Part shown: one piece after another, positions 55,301 through 63,013 of the stretch | How the letters are laid out: the number at the start of each line of letters is the position of its first letter | Numbering within the stretch: the stretch's first letter is position 1 | Source of the DNA: Dyadobacter psychrophilus | GTDB lineage: Bacteria; Bacteroidota; Bacteroidia; Cytophagales; Spirosomataceae | NCBI RefSeq assembly: GCF_900167945.1 | Contig: NZ_FUZA01000005.1 | Coordinates: 124,001 to 188,000, forward strand | Length of the DNA: 64,000 nt | Direction: 5' to 3' | The notes under the pieces: generated by a model | Database searches by the model: none | What the model saw: only the letters and a program-made list of their open reading frames with translations | What the model was told of the DNA's origin: nothing | Position numbers and translations under genes: made by a program

Positions 55301-55495
55301 CATTTGTTTAGCAAATACACAGGTTACGACCCGGAAAACACGACTTACGGAACAACTTCATACAGTAGCAGCATGGAAACTGCGGGCTCATACAGCAGCG
55401 GAAACGCGCCGGTGCCGGGTGCATTTCAAGGTGTGGATTATGGATCTTATCCGTTGCCGAGGGTGATTACGGTTGGGATTAAGGCTGATTTTTAG
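52349..55495 (+). CDS. SusC-like TonB-dependent transporter (pair 4)
   Basis: A 1048-residue outer-membrane transporter. The ATG at 52349 gives the signal peptide MKKLLPIILAFILAVPVVNAQ; the open frame reaches back to 52292 but adds a lysine-rich stretch unlike a signal. The domains are a carboxypeptidase-regulatory-like domain (VKGSVTGVNDTDPLPGVSVVIKGT), MVVVGYGTQSKR near residue 104, the plug (IRGVSSITAGTNPLIVVDGVPLENF, VLKDASSAAIYGSRGSSGVILVTT) and a barrel ending ITVGIKADF. It has no STN domain. SusD 4 starts 29 bases downstream. Its plug differs from pairs 1 to 3, suggesting a separate ligand. Confidence 0.95.
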   Translation: MKKLLPIILAFILAVPVVNAQSFAVKGSVTGVNDTDPLPGVSVVIKGTQRGTTTGADGTFQIEVPSQETVLVFSFVGYQSVEETVGSRTDISVKLISESKSLEEMVVVGYGTQSKRAVTGAVISINYDKFKDRSFSNVTQSLAGTLPGVNISQSQGAPGASPVIKIRGVSSITAGTNPLIVVDGVPLENFNLNLINPQDIESIEVLKDASSAAIYGSRGSSGVILVTTKMGKPGKVSVSANVEYGSQKVVRRVKMMDAQQFIETYVDAKNNAWTAQGGNASDPNSVRPATLKIPEDFTNNPQQFGKGTNWQDVMFRTAPSYNAQVTVSGGTEKTQYMFSAAYLDQTAVLDANYYKRLSVRSNVKTQISKKLSVGLNLGITSIFDRTEGTQGKSDVISLGLQSNPHFPVYNENGNLGFRDPNSTWFRFTSYADMNLWHPYSLTREVDKSRKSFNTLATGFLEYEILDNLRFRTSLSGNLYNSRNAFYWNDKQKYGYSAVLAAQGNAGDAYMFNWLSENTLTYEKKIGEHALTGLLGYTSQKQRDETMYVAANNFPNDLVHTLNAGTVTAGNTTASEWSLLSYLARVQYNFKNKYFLTGAIRRDGMSRFGEDNKWGYFPSVSAGWLISDESFLSGVNAINSLKLRASYGVTGNNQIPNYGSISLLAAAPYVNGTTIANGLKVSNLANSGLRWEKTNQFNVGVDLAIFNNRVNVSAEYYNSITRDMLLFVPVPDITGFSSQLTNIGKMRNRGVELNISTKNLTGDFTWTTDFNLSRNRNKVLQLGPGNAPIQYVDNVVTVRTEVGQPVSNFYGYVFDGVFNNQNEIDAYPHHASTTPGDPKVRDVNGDGKISDADRTILGNYQPDFTAGITNTVGYKGFELSFLFQGSFGGEIANNNVRYLGTWDNGRNFFASMYNYWRSEAEPGDGKHFKPSVNYLGLQKQFSSYWVEDASFVRLRNVRVSYALPAKWSNKLKIGSARVYVNAENVHLFSKYTGYDPENTTYGTTSYSSSMETAGSYSSGNAPVPGAFQGVDYGSYPLPRVITVGIKADF

Positions 55496-55524
55496 ATTCC
55501 ACAAAAACATTTAAAAAAACAATA

Positions 55525-56937
55525 ATGAAAAATTTCATAAAAATCATCACCGTAATCGGCCTTGTGGCAGCGACCTGGGGTTGCAAGGATTCCTTCCTGG
55601 AACTTGCCCCGATATCCAACCCGAATGCAGAAATTTTCTATAAAACCAGAACGGATTTCGACCTCGCAACCAATGCTGCATACAACACATTGGTAACCGT
55701 TTACCATCCGCAGGGACCTGTTTCCTACGCCGGTGAACTTATGGCCGATAATGTTACGATCTTTAATATATCTGGAAATCAAGCCGATAAATGGCAGTTT
55801 CGCGATTACTCGCTGGCTCCTGCAAATACGATGGTTTACCAGTTTTGGCAAGATTTTTACAAATCGCTTTACAACATTAACATCATTCTGGACAAAATTG
55901 CGCCTGCTGATATCGACGCCGCTTATAAGTCTCAGACAGAAGGTGAAATGTTGTTCCTGCGTTCGCTGTATTACTTCAATATGGTGCGGATCTGGGGCGA
56001 TGTGCCGTTGGTAACCAAGCCTGTGACTGCTGCCGAAGCTTACAATATTTTACGTTCGCCTTCAACGGAGATCTATGCGCAGATTATCAAAGATCTGAAT
56101 GAAGCCAAAGCAAAACTTCCTGCCACTTCCAGCATTGTGGGCAGGGCCACGAAAGGTGCTGCGCAAACGCTTTTGGGCAAAGTATATTTGACAACCGGCG
56201 ACAAAACCAATGCTGCGAAAGAGCTGAAAGAAGTTTATGACAGCAAACAATACGAGCTGCTTCCTTCTTATGCATCGCTTTGGGACGTGAAAAATAAAAA
56301 TACGAAAGAATCCATTTTCGAAATCCAGTTCCTGGGCGGCACCGCGACGAACCCTTACAGCAATTATTATCTCGAATTTTTCCCCAACTCTATTGCACTG
56401 GGCTTTTATGGAGCGGGTATGAACCAGGTTGTGGACGACATTTGGAATGAATTTGAAAAAGGCGATTCCCGAAAAGAAGCAAGCATTGACACAGGGTTTG
56501 TAGATGCAAAAGGCAATTTTACAGCAGCTAAATTTCCGAAAAAGTGGACGGATAAAACGGCGCCGCTCATCAATCAAAGCATCGCAGCAAACAACAATTT
56601 CATCGTTTTGCGCTACGCTGATCTGCTTTTAATGCTTACAGAAGCAACAGGCGAGGTTTCTTATCTCAATGAAGTGCGTAAAAGAGCAGCATTGCCACTT
56701 TACGGAACGGCAGCATATCCATCAAAATACAATACAGTTGCGCTGGCTTTGGAGCACGAGCGGAGGGTAGAGCTGGCCTTTGAATTCCACAGATGGTTTG
56801 ACCTGAAAAGAACAAACCGCGCAATCCCCGTCCTTACCGCAAAAGGTAAGAATGTTTCGGAACCCAAATTATTGCTGCCGATCCCGAACATTGTCCGCGA
56901 TCAGAACTCTAGAATAACACAGAATGCCGGATATTAA
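55525..56937 (+). CDS. SusD/RagB-like glycan-binding lipoprotein (pair 4)
   Basis: A 470-residue SusD homologue, shorter than the other three (565-594), with lipobox ATWGC (Cys20). Family features are FLRSLYYFNMVRIWGDVPLVTKPV, GRATKGAAQTLLGKVYLTTGD, VLRYADLLLMLTEATGE and LEHERRVELAFEFHRWFDLKRTNRA, closing with LPIPNIVRDQNSRITQNAGY. It works with SusC 4. Its last 14 bases overlap the next gene in another frame, so translation of the sialidase-fold enzyme is likely coupled to it. Confidence 0.94.
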   Translation: MKNFIKIITVIGLVAATWGCKDSFLELAPISNPNAEIFYKTRTDFDLATNAAYNTLVTVYHPQGPVSYAGELMADNVTIFNISGNQADKWQFRDYSLAPANTMVYQFWQDFYKSLYNINIILDKIAPADIDAAYKSQTEGEMLFLRSLYYFNMVRIWGDVPLVTKPVTAAEAYNILRSPSTEIYAQIIKDLNEAKAKLPATSSIVGRATKGAAQTLLGKVYLTTGDKTNAAKELKEVYDSKQYELLPSYASLWDVKNKNTKESIFEIQFLGGTATNPYSNYYLEFFPNSIALGFYGAGMNQVVDDIWNEFEKGDSRKEASIDTGFVDAKGNFTAAKFPKKWTDKTAPLINQSIAANNNFIVLRYADLLLMLTEATGEVSYLNEVRKRAALPLYGTAAYPSKYNTVALALEHERRVELAFEFHRWFDLKRTNRAIPVLTAKGKNVSEPKLLLPIPNIVRDQNSRITQNAGY

Positions 56938-58765
56938 ACTGAAAATAACAACATTGGTGTCAGTCCTGTGCATGCAATTTTCGCATGCGCAGGACACGAT
57001 CCGTTATACGGGAAAAACTTTGGTGAATGTGGATTATCACCACGGCGCGCTCGCGCCGGCAATCGGTGTGCATTCCTACCAGACATTAAGGGTAAACCGG
57101 GACGATCCGGACAAGGACACGGCCATAACCTGGACCTATAATCATGCGCCGAACCTGGCTTATTGGAATGAAACATTTTATCTCAATTACCTGAGCAATC
57201 CCGTGGGTGAGCACGTTCCGCCGGGGCAAACATTACTTCAGACGTCCAAAGATGGGCGCACCTGGTCCAAGCCGGTTACGATTTTTCCGCCTTATAAAAT
57301 TCCGGATGGTACAACGAAAAAGTCGCATCTGGGAATGGCCAAAGACCTTTATGCAGTGATGCATCAACGCATGGGTTTTTATGTTTCCAAAAACAAAAAA
57401 CTGCTCACATTAGCTTATTACGGCATTGCACTGGATGCCAAAGACGATCCGAATGATGGAAACGGGATTGGCCGTGTAGTGCGGGAAATAAAAAAAGACG
57501 GCAGTTTTGGCCCCATTTATTTCATCAGGCCAAATGCCTCCTGGAAACGGAAATCGGATTATCCGCTGTTTACCGAGAGCGTGGACAAGGAATTTATAAA
57601 AGCTTGCGAAGAGTTGCTGGCTAACAAATTGGTAACGCAGCAGTGGGTGGAAGAGGCAGACCGCGACGATCCGCTGATATCATTGAAAGGAGAATACAAA
57701 GCCCTCAGCGCGTATCATTTAACAGACGGAAGGGTGGTGGGACTTTGGAAAAATGCTTTAACAAGCATGAGTAAAGACAACGGCGCGACCTGGCTTTACA
57801 AACCCAAACGTGCCCCCGGATTTGTCAATAGTAATGCCAAAATATGGGGACAAAAAACTTCCGACGGAAAATATGCGACGGTTTACAATCCATCTGAATT
57901 CCGCTGGCCGTTAGCCGTTTCTGTGAGTGATGATGGGATCAATTACAAAAATCTGCTGCTCGTTAATGGCGAGATCACGGCCATGCGTTATGGTGGCAAC
58001 TACAAATCTTACGGCCCGCAATATCCGCGTGGCATCAGCGAGGGCGATGGCACGCCGCCGGATGGAAAATTATGGGTTTCGTACAGCATGAACAAAGAGG
58101 ATATCTGGATTTCCTCCATTCCAGTGCCCGTTAAGTCAGTTGCTGAAAAGCATGCGGCCGACCGTTTCGCTGATTTACCGGATGGAAAAGAGCTCTCGGA
58201 ATGGAACATTTACAGCCCGCTGTGGGCCGCCGTACGCATTGAAAAAGGGCAGGATGGTTCTAAATTTCTTTCGTTAAAGGATTCAGATCCATTCGATTAC
58301 GCCAAAGCGGAACGCGTGATTCCTGCGACTACAAAATTGATTGCCGAAATTTCGGTTGAGACAAAACAAAATGATCACGGCTTACTGGACATTGAGTTTC
58401 AGGATGCAAAAGGCACTCCGGTAGTCCGGCTTTCATTTGATTCCACGGGAAATTTCAGGGCGAAAGCGGGTTACCGTAACAAGAATTTGATGACCTACAA
58501 GTCTGGTGAAAAATACGATATCAAAGTCCAGCTCGACACAGAAACGCGACTTTACAGCGTATCTGTCAACGGCAAGAATCTTGGCAACAACATTCTTTTC
58601 GCGCCGCTGGAAGCGGTAAGCCGCATCACATTTCGCACCGGGGACACGCGCCGTTTTCCGAACGCAGACACTCCAACAGATCAAATGTATGACCTGCCGA
58701 ATGCGGGTAGGAAGGATCAGGAAGCGGTTTATAATGTTAGATATGTAATAACCAAGGCAGAATAA
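56924..58765 (+). CDS. Sialidase-superfamily propeller protein with C-terminal beta-sandwich
   Basis: A 613-residue exported protein (signal ending MQFSHAQ). The N-terminal two-thirds is a BNR-type propeller: NHAPNLAYWNETFYLNYLSN, an Asp-box SKDGRTWSKPV, another SKDNGATWLYKP, RWPLAVSVSDDGINYKNLL, then PRGISEGDGTPPDGKLWVSYSMNKEDIWISSIPVP. From about residue 430 a beta-sandwich resembling a laminin-G/concanavalin-like fold follows (ELSEWNIYSPLWAAVRIEKG, LIAEISVETKQNDHGLLDIEF, YDIKVQLDTETRLYSVSVNG). Propellers of this kind include sialidases and rhamnosidase/lyase families acting on acidic glycans; the substrate is not known. It overlaps SusD 4 by 14 bases and precedes GH127 by 18. Confidence 0.75.
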   Translation: MPDIKLKITTLVSVLCMQFSHAQDTIRYTGKTLVNVDYHHGALAPAIGVHSYQTLRVNRDDPDKDTAITWTYNHAPNLAYWNETFYLNYLSNPVGEHVPPGQTLLQTSKDGRTWSKPVTIFPPYKIPDGTTKKSHLGMAKDLYAVMHQRMGFYVSKNKKLLTLAYYGIALDAKDDPNDGNGIGRVVREIKKDGSFGPIYFIRPNASWKRKSDYPLFTESVDKEFIKACEELLANKLVTQQWVEEADRDDPLISLKGEYKALSAYHLTDGRVVGLWKNALTSMSKDNGATWLYKPKRAPGFVNSNAKIWGQKTSDGKYATVYNPSEFRWPLAVSVSDDGINYKNLLLVNGEITAMRYGGNYKSYGPQYPRGISEGDGTPPDGKLWVSYSMNKEDIWISSIPVPVKSVAEKHAADRFADLPDGKELSEWNIYSPLWAAVRIEKGQDGSKFLSLKDSDPFDYAKAERVIPATTKLIAEISVETKQNDHGLLDIEFQDAKGTPVVRLSFDSTGNFRAKAGYRNKNLMTYKSGEKYDIKVQLDTETRLYSVSVNGKNLGNNILFAPLEAVSRITFRTGDTRRFPNADTPTDQMYDLPNAGRKDQEAVYNVRYVITKAE

Positions 58766-58783
58766 GCATTCAACGAACCAGAT

Positions 58784-60811
58784 ATGATATTAAGTAAAAA
58801 AATAGCCTCCACAATTTCAGCATTATTGGTTGCGCAAATGCTTCATGCACAGGACAATGCGCTGGTTAACACTTCGCAAAGCTCCTACGCCAAGCTTCAC
58901 GGAACCGACCTGAACGCGGTGCAATGGACGCAAGGTTTCTGGGCTGATCGCTTCAAAGTTTGCCGTGAAACGATGGTGCCGGAACTTTGGAAAACTTATA
59001 CAGACCCGACTATAAGCCACTCATTCAGGAACTTTGAGATTGCTGCTGGTTTGGAAAAGGGGAATTTCAAGGGTCCTTCTTTTCATGACGGTGATTTTTA
59101 CAAAACATTCGAATCCGTAGCGAGTTTGTATGCCGTCACGAAAGATAAAAAGCTGGATGAAATGATGGATAAAGCTATTGCCGTTATGGCAAAAGCGCAG
59201 CGTGAGGATGGCTATATTTATACAAAAGCGATTATTGAGCAAAAGAAAAGCGGAGAAGCACAAATGTTCGCGGACCGGTTGAGTTTTGAAGCCTATAATT
59301 TTGGCCACCTGATGACCGCAGCTTGTGTGCATTACCGCGCAACAGGGAAAACATCTTTACTCAATGTCGCTAAAAAAGCAGCCGATTTTTTGATTGGATT
59401 TTACAATACGGCAACCCCTGAGCAGTCCAGAAATGCTATTTGTCCATCGCATTACATGGGTTTATCGGAGCTCTACCGCACGACGCACGATCAGAAATAT
59501 CTGACATTGGTGAAGCATTTGATTTCCATAAAAGGCGCGACCGAAGGCACCGACGACAATCAGGACCGCATTCCGTTTTTGAAACAAACCAAAGTGATGG
59601 GCCACGCCGTGCGCGCCAATTACCTGTACGCAGGCGTCGCGGATGTGTATGCGGAAACAGGAGATGCGACGCTTTTGAGCCAGCTTAATGTCATGTGGGA
59701 CGACGTTACCCAGCACAAAATGTACGTCACCGGCGCCTGTGGCTCGCTTTATGACGGCGTTTCACCGGACGGGACCTCTTACAAACCGGACGAAGTGCAA
59801 AAAGTGCATCAGGCCTACGGCAGGGATTATCAGCTTCCCAATTACACAGCGCACAACGAAACCTGTGCAAACATCGGGAATGTGCTTTGGAACTGGCGTA
59901 TGCTGCAAATCACGGGCGATGCGAAATACGCGGATATTGTGGAGCTGGCATTGTACAACAGTGTGTTGTCTGGCATTAATCTGAAAGGCGATAAGTTTTT
60001 GTATACCAACCCGTTAAGCTATTCCGATTCGCTGCCGTTTGCCCAGCGGTGGTCGAAGGATAGGGTGAGCTATATTTCAAAATCCAATTGCTGCCCGCCC
60101 AATGTTGTGCGCACTGTTTCGGAAGTGAGCCAGTATGCTTACAGTTTGTCCGATGCAGGCATATTTTTCAACTTATACGGAGGAAACAATCTCGACACAA
60201 AAATTAAATCCGGTGCATTAAAATTGACCCAGACAACAGATTATCCTTGGGACGGAAAAGTCAACGTAACCGTGCAGGAAGCTCCCAAAGATCCGTTTTC
60301 GCTGTTTTTTAGAATTCCGGGCTGGTGCAGCGATGCAAAGATTTTGATCAACGGAAAGGCGCATAATGCGAAGCTCGTTTCAGGAACATATGCTGAAATA
60401 AAAGGCAACTGGAAAGCAGGTGACAAAATTGAAATCACGCTCCCTATGCCTGTGAAACTGATCGAATCGAACCCGCTTGTTGAGGAAACCCGCAATCAAA
60501 TCGCCGTAAAACGCGGCCCGGTTGTTTACTGCCTGGAATCGGTGGATCTGCCAAAAGGAAGAAGCATTTTCGACGTCGCGATCACTGTCAAAAACAATTT
60601 GAAACCAACGCCACTAATCATAGAAAACAGCCCGATTATGGGTCTGCAAGGCGATGCAATACTGGTTGACAACACAGATTGGAGCAAGAAGTTATATCGG
60701 GAAGTTTCCGCAGAAACACCAAAAACCATCCCCGTGCGCCTTGTCCCATACTATGCTTGGGGCAACCGCGGGCATACTGATATGTCGGTCTGGCTGCCGC
60801 TGGCAAGGTAA
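58784..60811 (+). CDS. Glycoside hydrolase family 127 (beta-L-arabinofuranosidase)
   Basis: A 675-residue exported enzyme (signal peptide ending MLHAQ). The (alpha/alpha)6 barrel opens with VQWTQGFWADRFKVCRETMVPELW and has the GH127 zinc-thiolate active site: Glu359 and Cys361 in HNETCANIGN, and Cys436-Cys437 in SNCCPPNVVRT. These match the Glu/Cys/Cys/Cys set of the Bifidobacterium enzyme HypBA1, in which one of the paired Cys is the nucleophile. The C-terminus is a beta-sandwich pair. The expected activity is release of beta-L-arabinofuranose from arabinan or rhamnogalacturonan-II side chains; some relatives in GH127 act on other sugars. It ends 6 bases before the convergent higA gene. Confidence 0.93.
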   Translation: MILSKKIASTISALLVAQMLHAQDNALVNTSQSSYAKLHGTDLNAVQWTQGFWADRFKVCRETMVPELWKTYTDPTISHSFRNFEIAAGLEKGNFKGPSFHDGDFYKTFESVASLYAVTKDKKLDEMMDKAIAVMAKAQREDGYIYTKAIIEQKKSGEAQMFADRLSFEAYNFGHLMTAACVHYRATGKTSLLNVAKKAADFLIGFYNTATPEQSRNAICPSHYMGLSELYRTTHDQKYLTLVKHLISIKGATEGTDDNQDRIPFLKQTKVMGHAVRANYLYAGVADVYAETGDATLLSQLNVMWDDVTQHKMYVTGACGSLYDGVSPDGTSYKPDEVQKVHQAYGRDYQLPNYTAHNETCANIGNVLWNWRMLQITGDAKYADIVELALYNSVLSGINLKGDKFLYTNPLSYSDSLPFAQRWSKDRVSYISKSNCCPPNVVRTVSEVSQYAYSLSDAGIFFNLYGGNNLDTKIKSGALKLTQTTDYPWDGKVNVTVQEAPKDPFSLFFRIPGWCSDAKILINGKAHNAKLVSGTYAEIKGNWKAGDKIEITLPMPVKLIESNPLVEETRNQIAVKRGPVVYCLESVDLPKGRSIFDVAITVKNNLKPTPLIIENSPIMGLQGDAILVDNTDWSKKLYREVSAETPKTIPVRLVPYYAWGNRGHTDMSVWLPLAR

Positions 60812-60817
60812 ATGCGG

Positions 60818-61195
60818 CTAAGCATTGTCCAGCAAAAAGCCGGGATCAACGCCTAGTTTTTGGTACACAGCTTTAAGAAAAGGAACATCCGGCTCGCGCT
60901 TGCCATTCAGGATCTGCGAAAGTTTCGGCTTACCCAGCCCAAGCATTTCCGCCAGCGCAGCCTGGGTCAATTTAAGCTGAAACCGCTTCAATTCAACCAT
61001 TTCGGGGATGGTTTTTGGCTTTGGTAAGGGATAATGAATGTCCTCAAACTCCTCAGCGGCAACGGCCATTTTACGGAGTTTCCAGGCCTCGGTTTTGGAA
61101 AGATTTCCTTCTCCTTTATTCATCAGGGAAAGTATTTCTTTCATCGCCGCCTCATATTCGACTTCGTTTGAAAACATTATTTTGTCGTTTTCCAT
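60818..61195 (-). CDS. higA: HigA-type XRE antitoxin
   Basis: A 125-residue protein with a Cro/CI helix-turn-helix in the C-terminal half: RFQLKLTQAALAEMLGLGKPKLSQILNGKREPDVPFLKAVYQKLGVDPGFLL. The N-terminal half (EVEYEAAMKEILSLMNKGEGNLSKTEAWKLRKMAVAAEEFE) is the helical toxin-neutralising extension found in the longer HigA class. It starts 3 bases after the higB stop, giving the toxin-first order typical of higBA. It should bind HigB and repress the shared promoter. Confidence 0.9.
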   Translation of the reverse strand: MENDKIMFSNEVEYEAAMKEILSLMNKGEGNLSKTEAWKLRKMAVAAEEFEDIHYPLPKPKTIPEMVELKRFQLKLTQAALAEMLGLGKPKLSQILNGKREPDVPFLKAVYQKLGVDPGFLLDNA

Positions 61196-61198
61196 AAC

Positions 61199-61504
61199 CT
61201 AATTCTTATGTAAAATTTTTGCAGCATCAATCTTATCGTACTCGGCATGCGTTCCAATAAACAGGATGTAAACCGTACGGATGTCAAAATGAATTTTTGC
61301 AATTAATCTGTAATCATTGCCTTTAATGTTAAAAACATATCGGTCATTCCCAGCAAAATCGGCGGATCTGAATGTATGTTTCAACTCGGAAAAATTAGCC
61401 CAATCAGCCGCTTTGCAGTGCTTATACCAATGTAGAAGCGCATCAGTCGAGCGCGGTTCAAGGTCCGAAAACGCATTAATCACTCGCTTGGAAAGAATTA
61501 CCAT
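61199..61504 (-). CDS. higB: HigB-type mRNA interferase toxin
   Basis: A 101-residue protein of the HigB toxin family (RelE-like fold). Visible family segments are the start VILSKRVINAFSDLEPRSTDALLHWYKHCKAADWANFSELKHTF, RSADFAGNDRYVFNIKGNDYRLIAKIHFDIRTVYILFIGTHAEYDKIDA. The F-x-I-K-G-N-x-Y-R-L-I core and the final GTHAEYDKID match well. The family cleaves ribosome-bound mRNA. It stands first in the higBA unit, antisense to the surrounding glycosidase genes. The cognate antitoxin is intact, so the pair is probably functional. Confidence 0.9.
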   Translation of the reverse strand: MVILSKRVINAFSDLEPRSTDALLHWYKHCKAADWANFSELKHTFRSADFAGNDRYVFNIKGNDYRLIAKIHFDIRTVYILFIGTHAEYDKIDAAKILHKN

Positions 61505-61573
61505 TTAGTGTGTGTGTTTAGTAACCAACAAATATGTAACATTTTTTTAAATTACAAAACATTGTTTCAAATA
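61505..61573. promoter_or_regulatory. Divergent promoter region of higBA and the GH29 gene
   Basis: These 69 AT-rich bases must hold start signals for higBA (leftward) and possibly the GH29 gene (rightward). TGTAA at 61535-61539 and TTACA at 61552-61556 form an inverted repeat with a 12-base spacer, a possible HigA operator. No confident promoter hexamers are visible. Confidence 0.3.
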
Positions 61574-63013
61574 ATGAAATTTTATTATTCAAAATATCAA
61601 TTGCTTCTGACTGTGTTTTTGAGCATAATCATAATGCAAAACCACGCATTTGCCCAGCAAACCTACCAACCAACCTGGCCGTCACTGGAAAAGCATAATG
61701 AGGTGCCGGACTGGATGCGGGATGCGAAATTTGGGATTTATTGCCATTGGGGCGTGTATGCGGTGCCCGCTTATAATAATGAGCATTACATCCAGCATAT
61801 GCACAATGACAATCCGGATTATTCGAAACTGGGGACTTATAAGCGCCATTTAGCGCTATATGGGCCGCTGGAAAAATTCGATTACCACGATTTCATCCCA
61901 ATGTTTAAAGGAGAGCGTTTCAATGCGGATGAATGGGCGGATCTGTTCGTGAAAGGCGGCGCGCGGTTTGCAGGACCGGTTGCTGAGCATCATGACGGTT
62001 TTGCAATGTGGGACAGCGACTTAACGCCGTTCAATGCAAAGGATATGGGGCCGAAAAGGGATGTCGTAGGGGAATTGGAAAAGTCGATCCGGCAGCGGGG
62101 GATGAAATTTTTTACGTCGTTACATCACGAACTGAACTACACAAACGTGAAAATGAAGCCCGGTTGGGCAGGATCGGATCCGAAGTACGCAAAGCTTTAT
62201 GGTTCGACTATGAAGAAGGAAGCGTGGGATCAAATGTGGATGGATAAATGCAATGAGCTGATCGATAAATATCACCCCGACGTGATTTATCACGACGCCT
62301 GGCTGGAACAGGTGCCCGAAAAAAACCTTCAAACCTATCTCGCACATTATTTCAACGAAGCGGAAAAGCGCAAGCAGGATGTAATAGTGACATATAAAGG
62401 CGAAGACATTCCTGCGGGAGTGGGTATGGAAGATCACGAAAACTCCAATCCCAAAAACATTATTGACAAACCCTGGCTATGCGATTATTCTATTGGGACC
62501 GGACTTTCCTACTCGTGGGGCTATACCGAGGGCATGGAAATCCGTCAGGCAAAAGAGATCGTGCACACATTGATTGAAGTAGTCAGCAAGAATGGCCAGA
62601 TGCTTTTAAATCTTTCTCCCAAGGCCGATGGCACTTTTCCGGATGACCAGAAAGATGTCGTTTACAAGGTGGGGCGCTGGATGTGGTCGTTTGGTGAGGC
62701 AATTTATGACACGCGTCCGTTCGGTGTTTTTGGCGAAACCACGGCTGCAAATCAAAAGGTTTATTATACCAAAAAAGGAAAAACGATTTACGCGATATTT
62801 CTGGACTGGCCGGGCGATAATGTAGCTGTTAATTTGAAGAAGTTAACTTCCCAGAGCATAGCTGGAAAGGTCAGAAGTGTTAATCTGCTCGGCTTAAAAA
62901 ACCTGGTGCAATGCCAAAATACATTGTCTGCAAATGGTCTGACAATTACAGTTCCTGCAAAAACAAGAGTTCCCTCGGACATTGCCTATGTTTTTAAAAT
63001 TGAAACAGAATGA
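61574..63013 (+). CDS. Glycoside hydrolase family 29 alpha-L-fucosidase
   Basis: A 479-residue exported fucosidase. I chose the ATG at 61574 (MKFYYSKYQLLLTVFLSIIIMQNHAFAQ), which gives a normal signal peptide; the frame stays open to 61508 without one. Family motifs are WMRDAKFGIYCHWGVYAVPAY, FVKGGARFAGPVAEHHDGFAMWDSDLTPFNA, FFTSLHHELNYT, and IYHDAWL, where Asp241 takes the place of the nucleophile. Later come LSYSWGYTEG and VSKNGQMLLNLSPKADG, then a C-terminal beta-domain. GH29 retaining fucosidases remove alpha-linked fucose from oligosaccharides. The gene's stop overlaps the start of the next gene (ATGA). Confidence 0.93.
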   Translation: MKFYYSKYQLLLTVFLSIIIMQNHAFAQQTYQPTWPSLEKHNEVPDWMRDAKFGIYCHWGVYAVPAYNNEHYIQHMHNDNPDYSKLGTYKRHLALYGPLEKFDYHDFIPMFKGERFNADEWADLFVKGGARFAGPVAEHHDGFAMWDSDLTPFNAKDMGPKRDVVGELEKSIRQRGMKFFTSLHHELNYTNVKMKPGWAGSDPKYAKLYGSTMKKEAWDQMWMDKCNELIDKYHPDVIYHDAWLEQVPEKNLQTYLAHYFNEAEKRKQDVIVTYKGEDIPAGVGMEDHENSNPKNIIDKPWLCDYSIGTGLSYSWGYTEGMEIRQAKEIVHTLIEVVSKNGQMLLNLSPKADGTFPDDQKDVVYKVGRWMWSFGEAIYDTRPFGVFGETTAANQKVYYTKKGKTIYAIFLDWPGDNVAVNLKKLTSQSIAGKVRSVNLLGLKNLVQCQNTLSANGLTITVPAKTRVPSDIAYVFKIETE

